DNA of 64,000 nt from Glandiceps talaboti. Its lineage: Eukaryota; Hemichordata; Enteropneusta; Spengelidae. The position numbers were made by a program, and so were the translations under genes. Where the stretch lies: assembly GCF_964340395.1 (NCBI RefSeq), contig NC_135550.1, positions 3,765,101 through 3,829,100 of the forward strand. The letters are read 5' to 3'. The notes beneath the pieces are model-generated. The model was given only the letters and a program-made list of their open reading frames with translations, was not told the DNA's origin and did no database searches. Shown in pieces: positions 48,688-59,697 of this stretch (within the stretch, counting starts at the first letter, position 1; every line of letters starts with the position of its first letter).

Positions 48688-51614
48688 TACTTTATTATCC
48701 AATACAATGGAAATTTGCCTTCGGCACCAGGCTACAATGACAATAACGAAAAAAACAACTTACAGAAACAGCACAGTAAAAAGACGGAACACACACAAAT
48801 TGAATATAAACTGTCCAAGACTGACTAAAAGTCTCGACTGACAGGTGTTGGAGCCCTGCTCCTTGTCAGTGATTTCGGCATATTTGCGTTTAAAACAGCG
48901 ACAGCAGATGGAACAAACGACTTCTTAAATATATTTTTCTTTGCCCTAGGCACCAGCAACCGGCGACCTGAAGGCAGATACTGAAATCTGTCATATAATG
49001 GGTGGGATGGGTCTTTTAGAATTGACAGACCTTTCCTACGGAGAGCCTGTTTGTACAGATCTCCAAGCTCAGTGAACCTTACCCCGACAAGTCTGCTACA
49101 CATATTCACAATTCTCGAAAGTCTTGTCTTATCTCTAACGGAAAGGTGACCAAACCAAGAGACAATATTAAATGTCAAAACACTCTCAATACAGCAGCGA
49201 TAAACAGAAACTAGAATATGTGTGCTAACATCGAAGCTCTTGAGTTTCCTCAAAAGAAAAAGGCGTTGATGAGCCTTTTTGTATATACTATCGGTGTTTA
49301 TCCTGAAATTGAGGTCCTGATCTAAATGAGAACCCAAATACTTGAACGATGACACTATTTCCACATTTTGACCGTCAATATTAATGGGTACGATTGTATC
49401 TGACTTTCTACGATTATCAAGAACTAATTCTTTTGTCTTTGCAATATTCAACGTAAGAAAATTATCTTTGAACCAAGAGCAAAGATGACTTATTTCAAGG
49501 AAGTAGTTTGACAAGGAATCTTCATCTTTCAGTCTCGCAACTAACGCCATGTCATCGGCAAATTTGATTAAAGTTAACAATGTATTCGAAATACTGACTT
49601 CGTTTGTATAAATTGAAAACAGCATGGGTGACAGGACACATCCCTGTGGAGCACCCGTATTTAACGTTAGTTCACTAGACATATGCCCGTTTACAAGGAC
49701 ACGCTGTGGTCGATCGCTTAGAAACTGCCTAATCCAAAGCACGATTGTATGATTGACCTGTAAGTGTATTAGCCTTTTAATCAACAGATGGGGTTGGATT
49801 GTGTTAAAGGCAGAAGAAAAATCCATGAATAGAATTCGAGTGTAGTTTGAGGCGTCATCGAGATGACTGGCAATTAGATTTATAAGAGTCACACTAGCAT
49901 CCTCTACCCCTCTTTTGGGCTTGTAAGCAAATTGTAAAGGGTCCAAGCGATCGGCCACAGACGTTTTTAGCTGATTACTAACTAGCCTTTCCATACATTT
50001 GGCAAGGATTGATGTCAGTGAAACTGGTCTGTAATCATTCAATTGATTCGGATTTGGTTTTTTAGGGACAGGGATTATGTTAGATATTTTCCATAATCTG
50101 GGTACGAAACAAGTGTTTAAAAGTAGTTGAAATAGACGGGTTAACACTCCACTCAACTGCAAAGCACATGTTTTTAAAACTTTACCCTTCAGGCCATCTG
50201 GGCCAGAGGCTTTGGAAGGATCAAGTTTTAAAAAGCAAGAAGCAACTTCTCTCTCTTCGATAGTGACTGGCGATGGAGTAAGAGATTGACAAATAGTATC
50301 ACATTCACTCCTAAAATCATGTATATCAAATCTGGCATAAAATTGATTCAATTCATTTGCAAAACCTAGGGGGTCATCAGTACTTATTCCCTTCGTCTTC
50401 TGATTCTTACCCATAATCGTATTAAGGCCTTTCCAGGCATCTTTTGCTTTACCTTTACTGAGATTGTCTTCAACCTTATTCTTGTAATCAATTTTAGTTT
50501 GCTTAACCATACTTCTAAACACTTTACGTTGTTCTCTGACCTTAATCGTATCACTCTGTTTAAACGCTTTCCTAATTTCTGCCAATTGACTACGCAGATC
50601 TTTACGTACCCATGGTTTGGTATTTGCAAACACCTGTATAGTTTTTGTTCCAATGAAAGAATCTTCGCAAAATTTAATGTATGAAATTATGGTATCACTT
50701 AGTTCTTCTTTATCTGAACAACTGTCGAAAAACATTGACCAGTCCGTACACTCAAAACATGCTTGCAGTATTTCTACACTATCAGATGTCCAATGTTTTA
50801 TAACCTTTGTCTTTGGTCTTGAAGTCTTCAATTTCTGCCTGTATTTTGGAAGAAGATGGATGACGTCATGATCAGACCGACCAAGTGGGTGCGCACTTCT
50901 GACAGAAAAGGCATCACTGATGTTACCGTAGCACTTGTCCAGGGTGCGATTCAGACGTGTTGAACATGTTACATATTGCTGCAAATTAGGCAGTTGACTA
51001 CTGATGTCACACATGTTAAAGTCGCCGAGAATGAAGACGGGTTGGTCGACTGATCGATTAACAGCTGCATTATAACTCTGCGCTATGCGCTCGGCTGCTG
51101 CTGTATTGTCTGGACCAGGTACATACACAAGTATTACCGTCACCTGTCCGAATTCCCGGGGCAAATAGTAGGGTCTGAATGAAACTGTTAGGATTTCAAG
51201 ATCTTTTGTACTCACAGTTTCGCGAATAGTGTAGTTGTTTGACCAGTTGTCATTAACAAAAATACAAAGTCCTCCACCTATGCTTTTTCCAGTTTTTTCC
51301 TTGTCTCTATCATGGCGAATACAAGTAAACCCCTCAAGATCTATGTCAGGTGAATCTTCTTTTAACCATGTTTCAGTAAAACACAACAAGCTACTCCTTC
51401 GATAATCCCCGTCATATTTCACCTGGGCAGAAAGTTCGTCCATCTTATTATGCAATGATCTAATATTTGAGAAAGTTATCGCCGGTAAGGGAAGTCGACA
51501 CCCTCTTCTCTTTATCCTGTTCTTTACACCGCCTCTAGAGCCCCGTTTTTTACTGGTACCTGATCTTTTCCGCAAAGTGGCATTAAACTCGTTCACTTCC
51601 ACGTCCACTACGGC
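48688..51614 (-). mobile_element. 5'-truncated non-LTR retrotransposon (LINE)
   Basis: A LINE on the minus strand inserted in the 26-bp array. The 5' junction near 51614 has array sequence joined directly to coding sequence, the usual outcome of incomplete target-primed reverse transcription. The 3'UTR follows the TAG at 48825 and ends CCATTGTATTGGATAATAAA before TA-rich sequence and the array. The protein type (EEP endonuclease, RT with TGAPQGCVLSP) fits the CR1/L2/Rex1 supergroup. Target-site duplication cannot be recognised because both flanks are the same repeat. Confidence 0.88.
48825..51612 (-). CDS. LINE ORF2: EEP endonuclease and reverse transcriptase
   Basis: An uninterrupted frame of about 929 codons. 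Endonuclease: ITFSNIRSLHNKMDEL, FTETWLKEDSPD, GGGLCIFVNDNW, ILGDFN and the GRSDHDVI catalytic motif. Linker: KAFKQSDTIKVREQRKVFRS. Reverse transcriptase: IIPVPKKPNPNQLNDYRPVS, LDPLQFAYKPKRGVEDA, ILFMDFSSAFNTIQPHLL, TGAPQGCVLSPMLFS and FADDMALV. C-terminal: LSILKDPSHPLYDRFQYLPS then GRRLLVP and the stop. It lacks a native start: the frame runs upstream into the array without a stop, giving an apparent 1001-codon ORF. No frameshift or stop is seen in either catalytic domain, so the insertion looks recent, but 5' truncation means it is probably not autonomous. Confidence 0.9.
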
Positions 51615-51800
51615 GTGTGTGTAATATACCATATACATATATGTACATATATGTGTGTGTAATATACCGTATACAAGTGTGTGTAATATACCGTATAAAT
51701 ACATGTGTGTAATATACCGTATACATACATGTGTGTGTAATATACTGTATACATATGTGTGTGTAATATACCATATACATATATATGTGTATACCATATA
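51614..51800. repeat. TATACATATATGTGTGTAATATACCG array, part 2
   Basis: Units of about 24-28 bp upstream of the LINE, continuing part 1. Confidence 0.92.
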
Positions 51801-51900
51801 CATGACCCCTCCCCCATAAGAGATGTACATATTCAGTTTTCAAGCTTTCCCCATACCTTTCACTGCCAAGATGCTATTAAACTCCTTTTGGAATATATAC
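51801..51900. repeat. Direct repeat, left copy (about 100 bp)
   Basis: CATGACCCCTCCCCCATAAG, AGATGTACATATTCAGTTTT, CAAGCTTTCCCCATACCTTT and on to GGAATATAT. The same segment is at 52297-52390 with few differences. The array between the two copies is the same 26-bp type. Confidence 0.9.
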
Positions 51901-52296
51901 CATATACATACATGTGTGTAATATACCGTATACATATATATGTGTAATATACCGTATACATATGTGTGTAATATACCGTATACATATATGTGTGTGTAAT
52001 ATACCGTATACATATATGTGTGTGTAATATACCGTATACATATATGTGTGTAATATACCGGAAACATATCTGTGTGTGTAATATACCGTATACATATGCG
52101 TGTAATATGCCATATACATATGTGTGTAATATACTGTATACATATATGTGTGTGTGTGTAATATACCGTATACATATATGTGTGCTATATACCGTATACA
52201 TATGTTTGTAATATACCGTATACATATATGTGTGCAATATACCGTATACATGTGTGTAATATACCGTATACATATATGTGTGTAATATACCATATA
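51900..52296. repeat. TATACATATATGTGTGTAATATACCG array, part 3
   Basis: About 15 units with a few degenerate ones (CCGGAAACATATCTG, GTGCTATATACC). Confidence 0.92.
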
Positions 52297-52390
52297 CATG
52301 ACCCCCATAAGAGATGTACATATTCAGTTCTCAAGCTTTCCCCATACCTTTCACTGTCAAGATGCTATCAAACTCCTTTAGGAATATATT
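52297..52390. repeat. Direct repeat, right copy
   Basis: CATGACCCCCATAAGAGATG to TCCTTTAGGAATATAT, matching 51801-51900. It lacks a small CTCC segment present in the left copy. It is followed by unique sequence, a 22-bp poly-G run (52457-52478) and a C-rich stretch (52590-52620). Confidence 0.9.
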
Positions 52391-52639
52391 TACCCTGTGT
52401 AGTCAATAATTATAATTATGACAGTGCTAACCTGGTGTCATGTGAATATTATATATGGGGGGGGGGGGGGGGGGGGGTTCAACATGTTTTAGAATTTAAG
52501 TGATAGGGGGGTCAGCTTGTTTTTGGTTTTACAGATTGGGGGATGGGGGTCAGTGACTTTTTGCCGGCCGATTTAAGAATCCACCAGCCCCTCGCACCCC
52601 CCTCGCACCCCCCCCCCCAGGCTAACAAAACTTACCGAT

Positions 52640-52917
52640 CCCTAATTTGCATTTCGCAGATGGGATCATGTTATGAACAATTCTTAATCTAGACACCACT
52701 AATAACGTTCCACCCAAATTTCAGCCTAATTTGCTCAAAAGTTTTTGAATTGGAATTGAAGGTTTTTGACCAAAAATCACACACCGTGGTAAGTTCATTT
52801 CAATTTGAACAATTTCCCAACTAGATACCAAAGGCAATATACCCACCAAATATTATGGCAATCGGTCCAGAAGTTTTTGATTTTAAGTTGTTTACATGCA
52901 CACATCAACACATCAAC

Positions 52918-52964
<47 letters not shown>

Positions 52965-53012
52965 CTTTGCCATGCCTGTAGCACTACTGAACCTTAGTTC
53001 AGTTGTGCTAAA
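52640..53012. mobile_element. Interspersed family 1 copy with (CAGA)n
   Basis: CTAATTTGCATTTCGCAGAT, CCAAATTTCAGCCTAATTTG, then (CAGA)n (52919-52963), then CATGCCTGTAGCACTACTGA and TTCAGTTGTGCTAA. Confidence 0.75.
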
Positions 53013-53019
53013 TAGTGTC

Positions 53020-53670
53020 TCTTATATGCAGGAAATGGCTGGATTTTGAAATTGACCCTGAAGGTGAGTCAAGGTCAAAGGTCATGCTTTCAAAAGCGAT
53101 CATTCACCCAATAATATAGGGATCGATAGACACTTGATGCAGTAAATCAGGATTGTTCACTACAAATATGGCCACCATTCAGTTAAAAGTTACATGAACA
53201 CCAAAGGTTATGCATGTAGTATATATTTCTCTTCTTCTCTTGTTCTGCATTACATTTAGACATCATTTTAAAAGAAACTAGCTACACATAAATACTAGAC
53301 TGTATAGCAATTTGCCCAAAATAGCCATCATTTTTGACACAGGTCAAGGTCAAAGTCTTAAAGAAAAGCTTTGACCTGAATATGGGGTATGGGGGGGGGG
53401 GGGGGGAGTACACACTGATGGAATGGAATATCTATGTATTACAGTTTTGAGTTACATGATAAATATTGAAATTTAATGATAACTATGGCCGCCATTCAGT
53501 GATATTTGCATGTCATGAAACATATTTAAAGTGACGTGCATATGTCCCATATGACATGTCACCTTTGTACCATGTTTGAAAGAAATCAGATATTGCATGT
53601 CTGAGAAATGATGAGTTATGGAAAGACAGGCGGATGGAGCCCATTGCAATAGTCTCAAGTCTAAAAATAG
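53020..53670. repeat. Interspersed family 2 copy
   Basis: GGTCAAGGTCAAAG phrases, GGCCGCCATTCAGTGATATT, ACCATGTTTGAAAGAAATCA and GGCGGATGGAGCCCA. It ends about 30 bp from the 3' end of the acidic repeat protein. Confidence 0.75.
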
Positions 53671-53698
53671 AGTAAAATGTGATTGACTGCCAACAAAC

Positions 53699-54448
53699 CT
53701 ACCAAGACAAACACCAATTTACTTCATTGGGGCTATCAGTTAATGCTTTCTGTCTAGACTGCATTACTGACATCTTCTCTTGTCTTCTTGCACATGGATC
53801 AACTACATCATCCACCAAGATAACTTTTGGCCTATGAGTGTCGAAAGAGATGACTTCTGGTCCTCGTATGACCACTGGAGTAACTGCTGGAGACCTAAAA
53901 CCACTAACTGAACCATTCACTGGTTGTCTGGATTCCATAGCTCTATTGTCTTCTAATATGATCTCTGGTCTCTGAGAGTGGATTGTTGTATCATCTTCTG
54001 AGATCACCTCTGAGGTTGTCAAATTAATAACTGTATGATTCACTGAAATACCATCTGGGTTTTTAGAGCAAGAGACTGCAACATTACAAACTGAGCCCTT
54101 CTCTGGGTTTTCAGACTGAACATCGACATTGTCATCAACTGATATACACTCTGGGTTTTTAGACCCAATGTCTACATTGTCATCAACTGATATACACTCT
54201 GGGTTTTTAGAGCCAATGTCTACATCAGTGTCATCGACTGAGATACACTCTGGGTGTTTAGTGCCAACGTCTGCATTATCACCAACTGAGATAGAACCAG
54301 CAACTACAACATCGCAAACTGAAATACTCTCTGGGTTACTTGAATTGGCTGCTACTTTTTCAGTTGAGATTACTTCTTGTCTTGAGTCAAAGGTTTCATC
54401 ATCCACTATGATAAACACTGGTCTTGAAGCCTCAACTAGAGATGCCAT
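53699..54448 (-). CDS. Acidic repeat protein with SUMO-interacting-motif-like repeats
   Basis: The ATG at 54448 has a strong context (AAAGATGGC), with an in-frame TGA upstream and an acceptor (TTTCACTCACAG) at 54499, so this looks like the first coding exon. The 249 residues start MASLVEASRPVFIIVDDETF. Repeats of about 16 residues of the type NPECISVDDNVDIGSK follow (roughly residues 65-140), then PEIILEDN, GPEVISFD and RPKVILVDDVVD. The VFIIVDD and VILVDD strings fit the SUMO-interacting motif (hydrophobic core next to Asp/Glu), so SUMO binding is inferred, not shown. The frame ends at TAG, but a donor TTG|GTAGGT at 53703/53702 may remove that stop. No named family is recognised. Confidence 0.6.
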   Translation of the reverse strand: MASLVEASRPVFIIVDDETFDSRQEVISTEKVAANSSNPESISVCDVVVAGSISVGDNADVGTKHPECISVDDTDVDIGSKNPECISVDDNVDIGSKNPECISVDDNVDVQSENPEKGSVCNVAVSCSKNPDGISVNHTVINLTTSEVISEDDTTIHSQRPEIILEDNRAMESRQPVNGSVSGFRSPAVTPVVIRGPEVISFDTHRPKVILVDDVVDPCARRQEKMSVMQSRQKALTDSPNEVNWCLSW

Positions 54449-54719
54449 CTTTGCCCAGCTACCCCCTCGACCAAATGTTGAAGAATACTGTCAATTGATC
54501 TGTGAGTGAAAAAAAATGTAGTCAATACACAGCAAAGCCCTTTTCATTTGCATGATGTCAATATTTTTAGATTATAATAATCAACAAGCCTTCAGTTGAA
54601 GACAAATAGGCTCCAACTTGAGTGTTGTATTGTGGAAGATGATTACCATTTTGGCAATTTTAACATGGAAATGGGATGCAAAGAAGTGCAGTGTTGGGTT
54701 TTCAGTGTAATCAATAATA

Positions 54720-55500
54720 TTTGGCCGTCTTAAGTTTACAGCTAGAATGTAACCCTTTCTCTCTCTCCACCTTGAAAATGTTTGTCAAGGTCAAAGGTTA
54801 CAGTCTCATTAGAAAGCTCATCATTGATAATGCGAGGGTAGACACTTGAATGGTGTCCATTGGTATCAAACTTTTGGAGATCACAAATATGGTCGCCATG
54901 TTGCTATACATGCAGGTTAAGGTTATGCATGCCTCATATGGTCAAACCCAAGTCATGATTAATATATTATCACTTCAAATGTTTGATTAAAAAAGGTATG
55001 AAGATAACCAAACTTCAGCTATTTCAAAGGTCAAGGTCTTAAAAGGAAGCTCATATTTGATATTACAGGTATAGGCACTTGAATTGAGTCACTACATATT
55101 ACACATACAAATGACGCATGTTGTGAAATTTAACAACAAATATGGCAGATATTCAGTCATATTTGATTGTCAGTCACAAAGAAAAAGTGACATGCATGTC
55201 TCACATAGCATGACACCTTTGTGCAAGGTTTGGTTGAAATCAGTTGGTGCATCCCTGCCAGAGATATGAGGGAAAACATACAAACAGCAAATATGGCCGC
55301 CATTCAGCCATATTTGATTCAGCGGCAAAACCAAGTGACACGCATGTCTAAGATAGCATGTAACCTTTGTACCAGGTTTGGTTGAAATCGGTTGGTGCAT
55401 GCCAGGGATATCAGGGCGAAGACACACATGCACAGATGGATGGATAGACAGATGGAACCAAATGTAATAGCCCCCCTCCAGGTGGTGCCTGTTGGGTGCT
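54720..55500. repeat. Interspersed family 2, two tandem copies
   Basis: GCAAGGTTTGGTTGAAATCA (55220) and ACCAGGTTTGGTTGAAATCG (55371), both followed by a TTGGTGCATSCC phrase. ATATGGCCGCCATTCAG and ATATGGCAGATATTCAG occur in the same order. It ends with AGATGGATGGATAGACAGAT and GGAACC. Confidence 0.75.
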
Positions 55501-57940
55501 AATTATAGTGGCACAAGCTTAGTTCATAAGCTTTGTACTCAAGTGAAAATAATTAGTACATGAAACCTCAAACTATTCTAGCATAATGTAAATATAGAGA
55601 CATGCCTTCTAAGCCACTAATATTGTCTTCTGACATCATTAGGAACAGTGGATTTTTAGGGATCTCATCAACAAAGTATAAACAAATTTGTTCATAAGTT
55701 ACATCTTGTTACCAGGTTGGGTTCAGCCAATTTCAAGTGATGGTTAAGTATGCTTCAGGCAGTACTGTACTGTAAGTACCTATTGAATATGCAGCACAAA
55801 TTATTATGACCGAAAACATATATACACTCTGCTTGAGCCCCTTTTAAGAAACTTCAAAAAGTTCACTGTAAGATGTGTTCACACCAGCATGCAAAATTAA
55901 CGCTGGTCCAAGACCGACAGACATCCGTTCTGACTGACAGTTTTTCAGAATTACAACAACTTGTCCGTATTTATGACCAATTGGACTTTGGAATAAATAA
56001 TAACAGATCTATTCTAAATTTCATAGCATTTGAATTATTTAGGACCTAGTAGTGATGGTCAAAGGAATTGCTTTTAAAGTCCAAAAAATTTGAAGAAATT
56101 CAAGGACTATAAGAATGCTTTCTGGTTCTATTTTAACATGTCAAGTTAGTAATAATACTACATAAAATTTGAATCAAAATAAAAGGGAGCAGTGTGAGGG
56201 TAGGTACAGGAGGGGGTTCGCCTTGAGCCCCAAGAAATTTTTGAAATTCAAGGACTAAAACTGAAAGAGTGCTATCTGGTGTTGTTTTAACATGTCAAGG
56301 TGATAACAACACCCTCTCCTGATCACAATTGAAATTTTCATTCAGAATACTAACACTAGAAAAATGTATTATTATTTATAATTATGAAAAATTACAGTAT
56401 ACTTGTATATTCATTTCATGTAACAGAACCCCTGTACTAGTAAGTGTGCAAAGTTAGCTATTACCATATTCTTTGTTTTCAACATGTATATAATATTTAT
56501 AATAAGAGATTTTCAGCTCACCAAGTCCCCATATCATCCCAGTATATAGTATGCTTTCACTGACTGACATATAATCTACAGCTTGATATTCTAGCTGAGT
56601 TGATCCTCTTTGGTCAGACTTTGCCCTCCTGTGTGGCTTCAGCTCTTTATTTCTTTAACCAGTTTATTCCTTACTACTTTATCAACTGATGATAAAAAAT
56701 GTTTTGAATCCATGTAACAGAACTCAATGTACTAGTATCGGTTTGATCAATTTGTTACAGATTGTTATGGTCTACTGTACTGGCTTCAGAGACTACATGT
56801 ATATGTCAAATGTGTATGCATTTTCATAGGGGTTATGTATATGCAATATGCACTGAAAAATTCTAACAGTAAAAACATTGTTAATAAATAACTTGCAGAC
56901 TCGTATATATATAGGTGTGTTCTATACCTTCTGCGTTACAAAAAAATTGAGTAGCTTTCCTCCCTTTCACTCCCCAGTTTTTGAGTGAAGGAAATCATTT
57001 TAGGCTGCTTGGCAGATACCTCTTGTTGTGATTTTGAGGATTTTTTTGTGTTATTTTTCATTTCGATGTTTAACTGGAAGCAAACACTACAATTCCTGCT
57101 GGGCAAACTCATATAGACAAGATCACACTGAAAGCATGAGTGAGATGTCAGCGTACTACCCATTTCAAAATGCATTGCTATTTTTGCCAATTTTGATAGG
57201 ATACCTCTGACATTTCTTCGGTCCTGAAGGCTCCGGAGTTGGGAAATGTCCAATTTTTTGGCTGGTAAAGCATAATTTAGCAGAAAAATCTACCCAAATT
57301 GGAGATTCACATCTGCTTCGCTACCATTTCATTTTACAGGAATTGTAGCATTTGCTTCCAGTTAAATGTCAGAGTAGATAGCGTTTGTTGTGATTTGAGG
57401 GTTTTTTCTTCTGTTTTGTGCTTTTTTCTTTAAACAGGTTTATAATACTGTAATACAAAAAGAAGATGTACTGCAAGCCATGTCACAGTGCATAAAGCCA
57501 GCTGTTTGCTCACTGGTTACTAAGTATCATCAAGTACATCTACCATATTCTCTTATAATTCTTAGGGTCCATTTGTCAAATCCCAAATTTGCTTCAAAGT
57601 TATTTTTTGAATGTGAGTGGAAATTTTCAATTGTAGGAACATATAATATTTTGATAAAATAAAGAGTGGATATTAAACAATTTATTGTACTCTTTTATTT
57701 CAGTGTATCGAAAGATATGGTGCATCATGCTAAAGTTCAAAATCATTTGATTTGTGTGTGTGTGTGGGGGTGGGGGGGTGGGTTGATGTAGATACAGCTC
57801 GCGAATGTTAACTGCATTGAGTATTGACCAGCAGTTTTCCGTAAGGATCAGCAGCTTTTGCTACATGTTGGTCCTTATGACCTGTAGTCATTTTCCCTAA
57901 ATTAATTTCACACACAATGTTCACACAATGGAAAAATAGC
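55501..57940. other. Region without supported gene
   Basis: AT-rich. Two related blocks (TTCAAGGACTA---TTTTAACATGTCAAG at 56098-56145 and 56243-56300) are an old duplication. An inverted pair AACTGGAAGCAAACACTACA (57069) / AATTGTAGCATTTGCTTCCA (57342) flanks 250 bp. A 105-codon minus frame (56936-57253) overlaps this inverted repeat and has no recognised domain. Confidence 0.55.
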
Positions 57941-57949
57941 GCCAATGGC

Positions 57950-59697
57950 TATCCGGCCCTGTTGTTACCATAATGATACAAGCTATCATTTGGCTATGGG
58001 TGTGGTGTTGTTGCTAGGCATATTTTATTCACCTGCCTACCAGATGATGTTGCTTTTGCAACATATACTGGGATTTGGTTGTTGCTAAGGGTGTGGTCAT
58101 AGTTAGGGCCAAATTTTTTTAAAACAAATACCGCCAATGGCGTTGTAGCACAACTGTACAGTTTTTAAAAATGTTTATCCATATGCTAGTCCTTGCTAAC
58201 AATAGTTGTTCATTTGCTGAATCCAGTTGCCTTTCCAACCATGGTGCTATCTTTGCGATATACGCAATCATTTGGCTGTTGCTATGGGTGTGGTCATGTT
58301 GCTAGATATATTTGCATACATTTTTGAATGTTTTTGTTCACCTGTGTATGAATTCCTGATATTATCTTTGCAATATACGTGATCATTTGACTGTTGCTAT
58401 GGGTGTGGTCATGTTGCTAGGCAAATGTATATACATTCTTTTGAATGTTTATTCAATTGTCTATTAATCACTGTTGTTATCTTCGCAATGTATGTGATTA
58501 TTTGGCTGTTCCTATGGGCATAGTCTTGTTGCTAGGCACATTTGCATGCATTTTTTGAATGTTTATTCATTTGTCTTTCAATTCCTGTTGTTACCTTTGC
58601 AAATATACGTGATCATTTGGTTGTTGCTATGGGTGTGGTCATGTTGCTAGGCAAATGTATATACATTCTTTTGAATGTTTATTCAATTGTCTATTAATCC
58701 CCGTTGTTATCTTCGCAATGTATGTGATTATTTGGCTGTTCCTATGGGCATGGTCTTGTTGCTAGGCACATTTGCATGCATTTTTTGAATGTTTATTCAT
58801 TTGTCTTTCAATTCCTGTTGTTACCTTTGCAAATATACGTGATCATTTGGTTGTTGCTATGGAAGTGGTCTTGTTGCTAGGCAAATTTACATACATTTTT
58901 GAATGTTTATTCAATTGTCTATTAATCCCTGTTATCTTAGTGAAATACACGACCATTTTGCTGTTGCTATGGGCGTGGTCATGGTTGCTAGGGATATTTG
59001 CATACATTGTTTGAATGTTTACTCACTTGCCTACCAGAAGATATTGTTATTTAACCAAAATATACTGCCATTTAGTTGTTGCTAATGGCGTGGTCATGGT
59101 TGCTAGGGCCAATTTTGTCCTAAAATCTGCAGAAAAACACTTTCAGAAACATCTAAGTTTCAGACTCATTGACCAAGTACGTTTTGAGATTTAAGTTTTT
59201 GACCAAAAATGAACATTTTCACACCTAATTTGCATATCACTCATGGAATCATTGTATGGTTAATATTTCTTTGTCCATACATCCCTAGATGCATTCCCAT
59301 TAAATTTCAGCCCAATCTGCTCAGTGGTTTTGGAATTATAGATTTTTGACCAAAAAGACACATTTTTAGCCCTAATTTACATATCACTGATGGGACCATC
59401 ATATCATGAACAATTCCTAGTAAAAACACCCTGAAGAATGTTTCACTCAAATTTCAGCAGTAGTTTTTGAGTTTAAGTTTTTTGACCAAAAATCACATTT
59501 TTTGACCCAAATCACAAACCGGTGGTAAGATCATTTTGATTTGAACAATTTCCCAACTAGATACCCACAGTAATGGATGCACCAAATATCATGGCAATTG
59601 GTTCAGGAGTTTTTGACTTTAAGTTGTTTACACACACACAGACAGATGCCGAGCGATCCCTATAGCACTACTGAACATCAGTTCAGTTGTGCTAAAA
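57950..59697. mobile_element. Large interspersed family 1 copy with internal tandem repeat
   Basis: The left part has TAGCACAACTGTACAG (58147). The middle has diverged tandem units of about 115 bp (AATGTTTATTCAATTGTCTA, GTGATCATTTGGTTGTTGCT, GTGGTCATGTTGCTAGGCA), with a two-unit order of about 228 bp from 58446 to 58905. The right part has the TTTGACCAAAAA / CTAATTTGCATATCACT blocks and ends AGTTCAGTTGTGCTAA. The TAGCACAACTG start and CAGTTGTGCTA end are inverted repeats, as in MITE-type DNA elements. Confidence 0.7.

Noticed and set aside
46878-53703. Direct splice of the acidic repeat exon to the first zinc-finger exon
   Set aside because: The join would create TGA at the junction (TG plus A), so the two are not one simple transcript.
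54129-54509. 126-codon forward ORF rich in Ser and Thr
   Set aside because: Antisense shadow of the acidic repeat protein, which has the better start context.
56936-57253. 105-codon reverse ORF with a Cys-rich middle
   Set aside because: Overlaps an inverted repeat; the Cys spacing matches no finger type I know.
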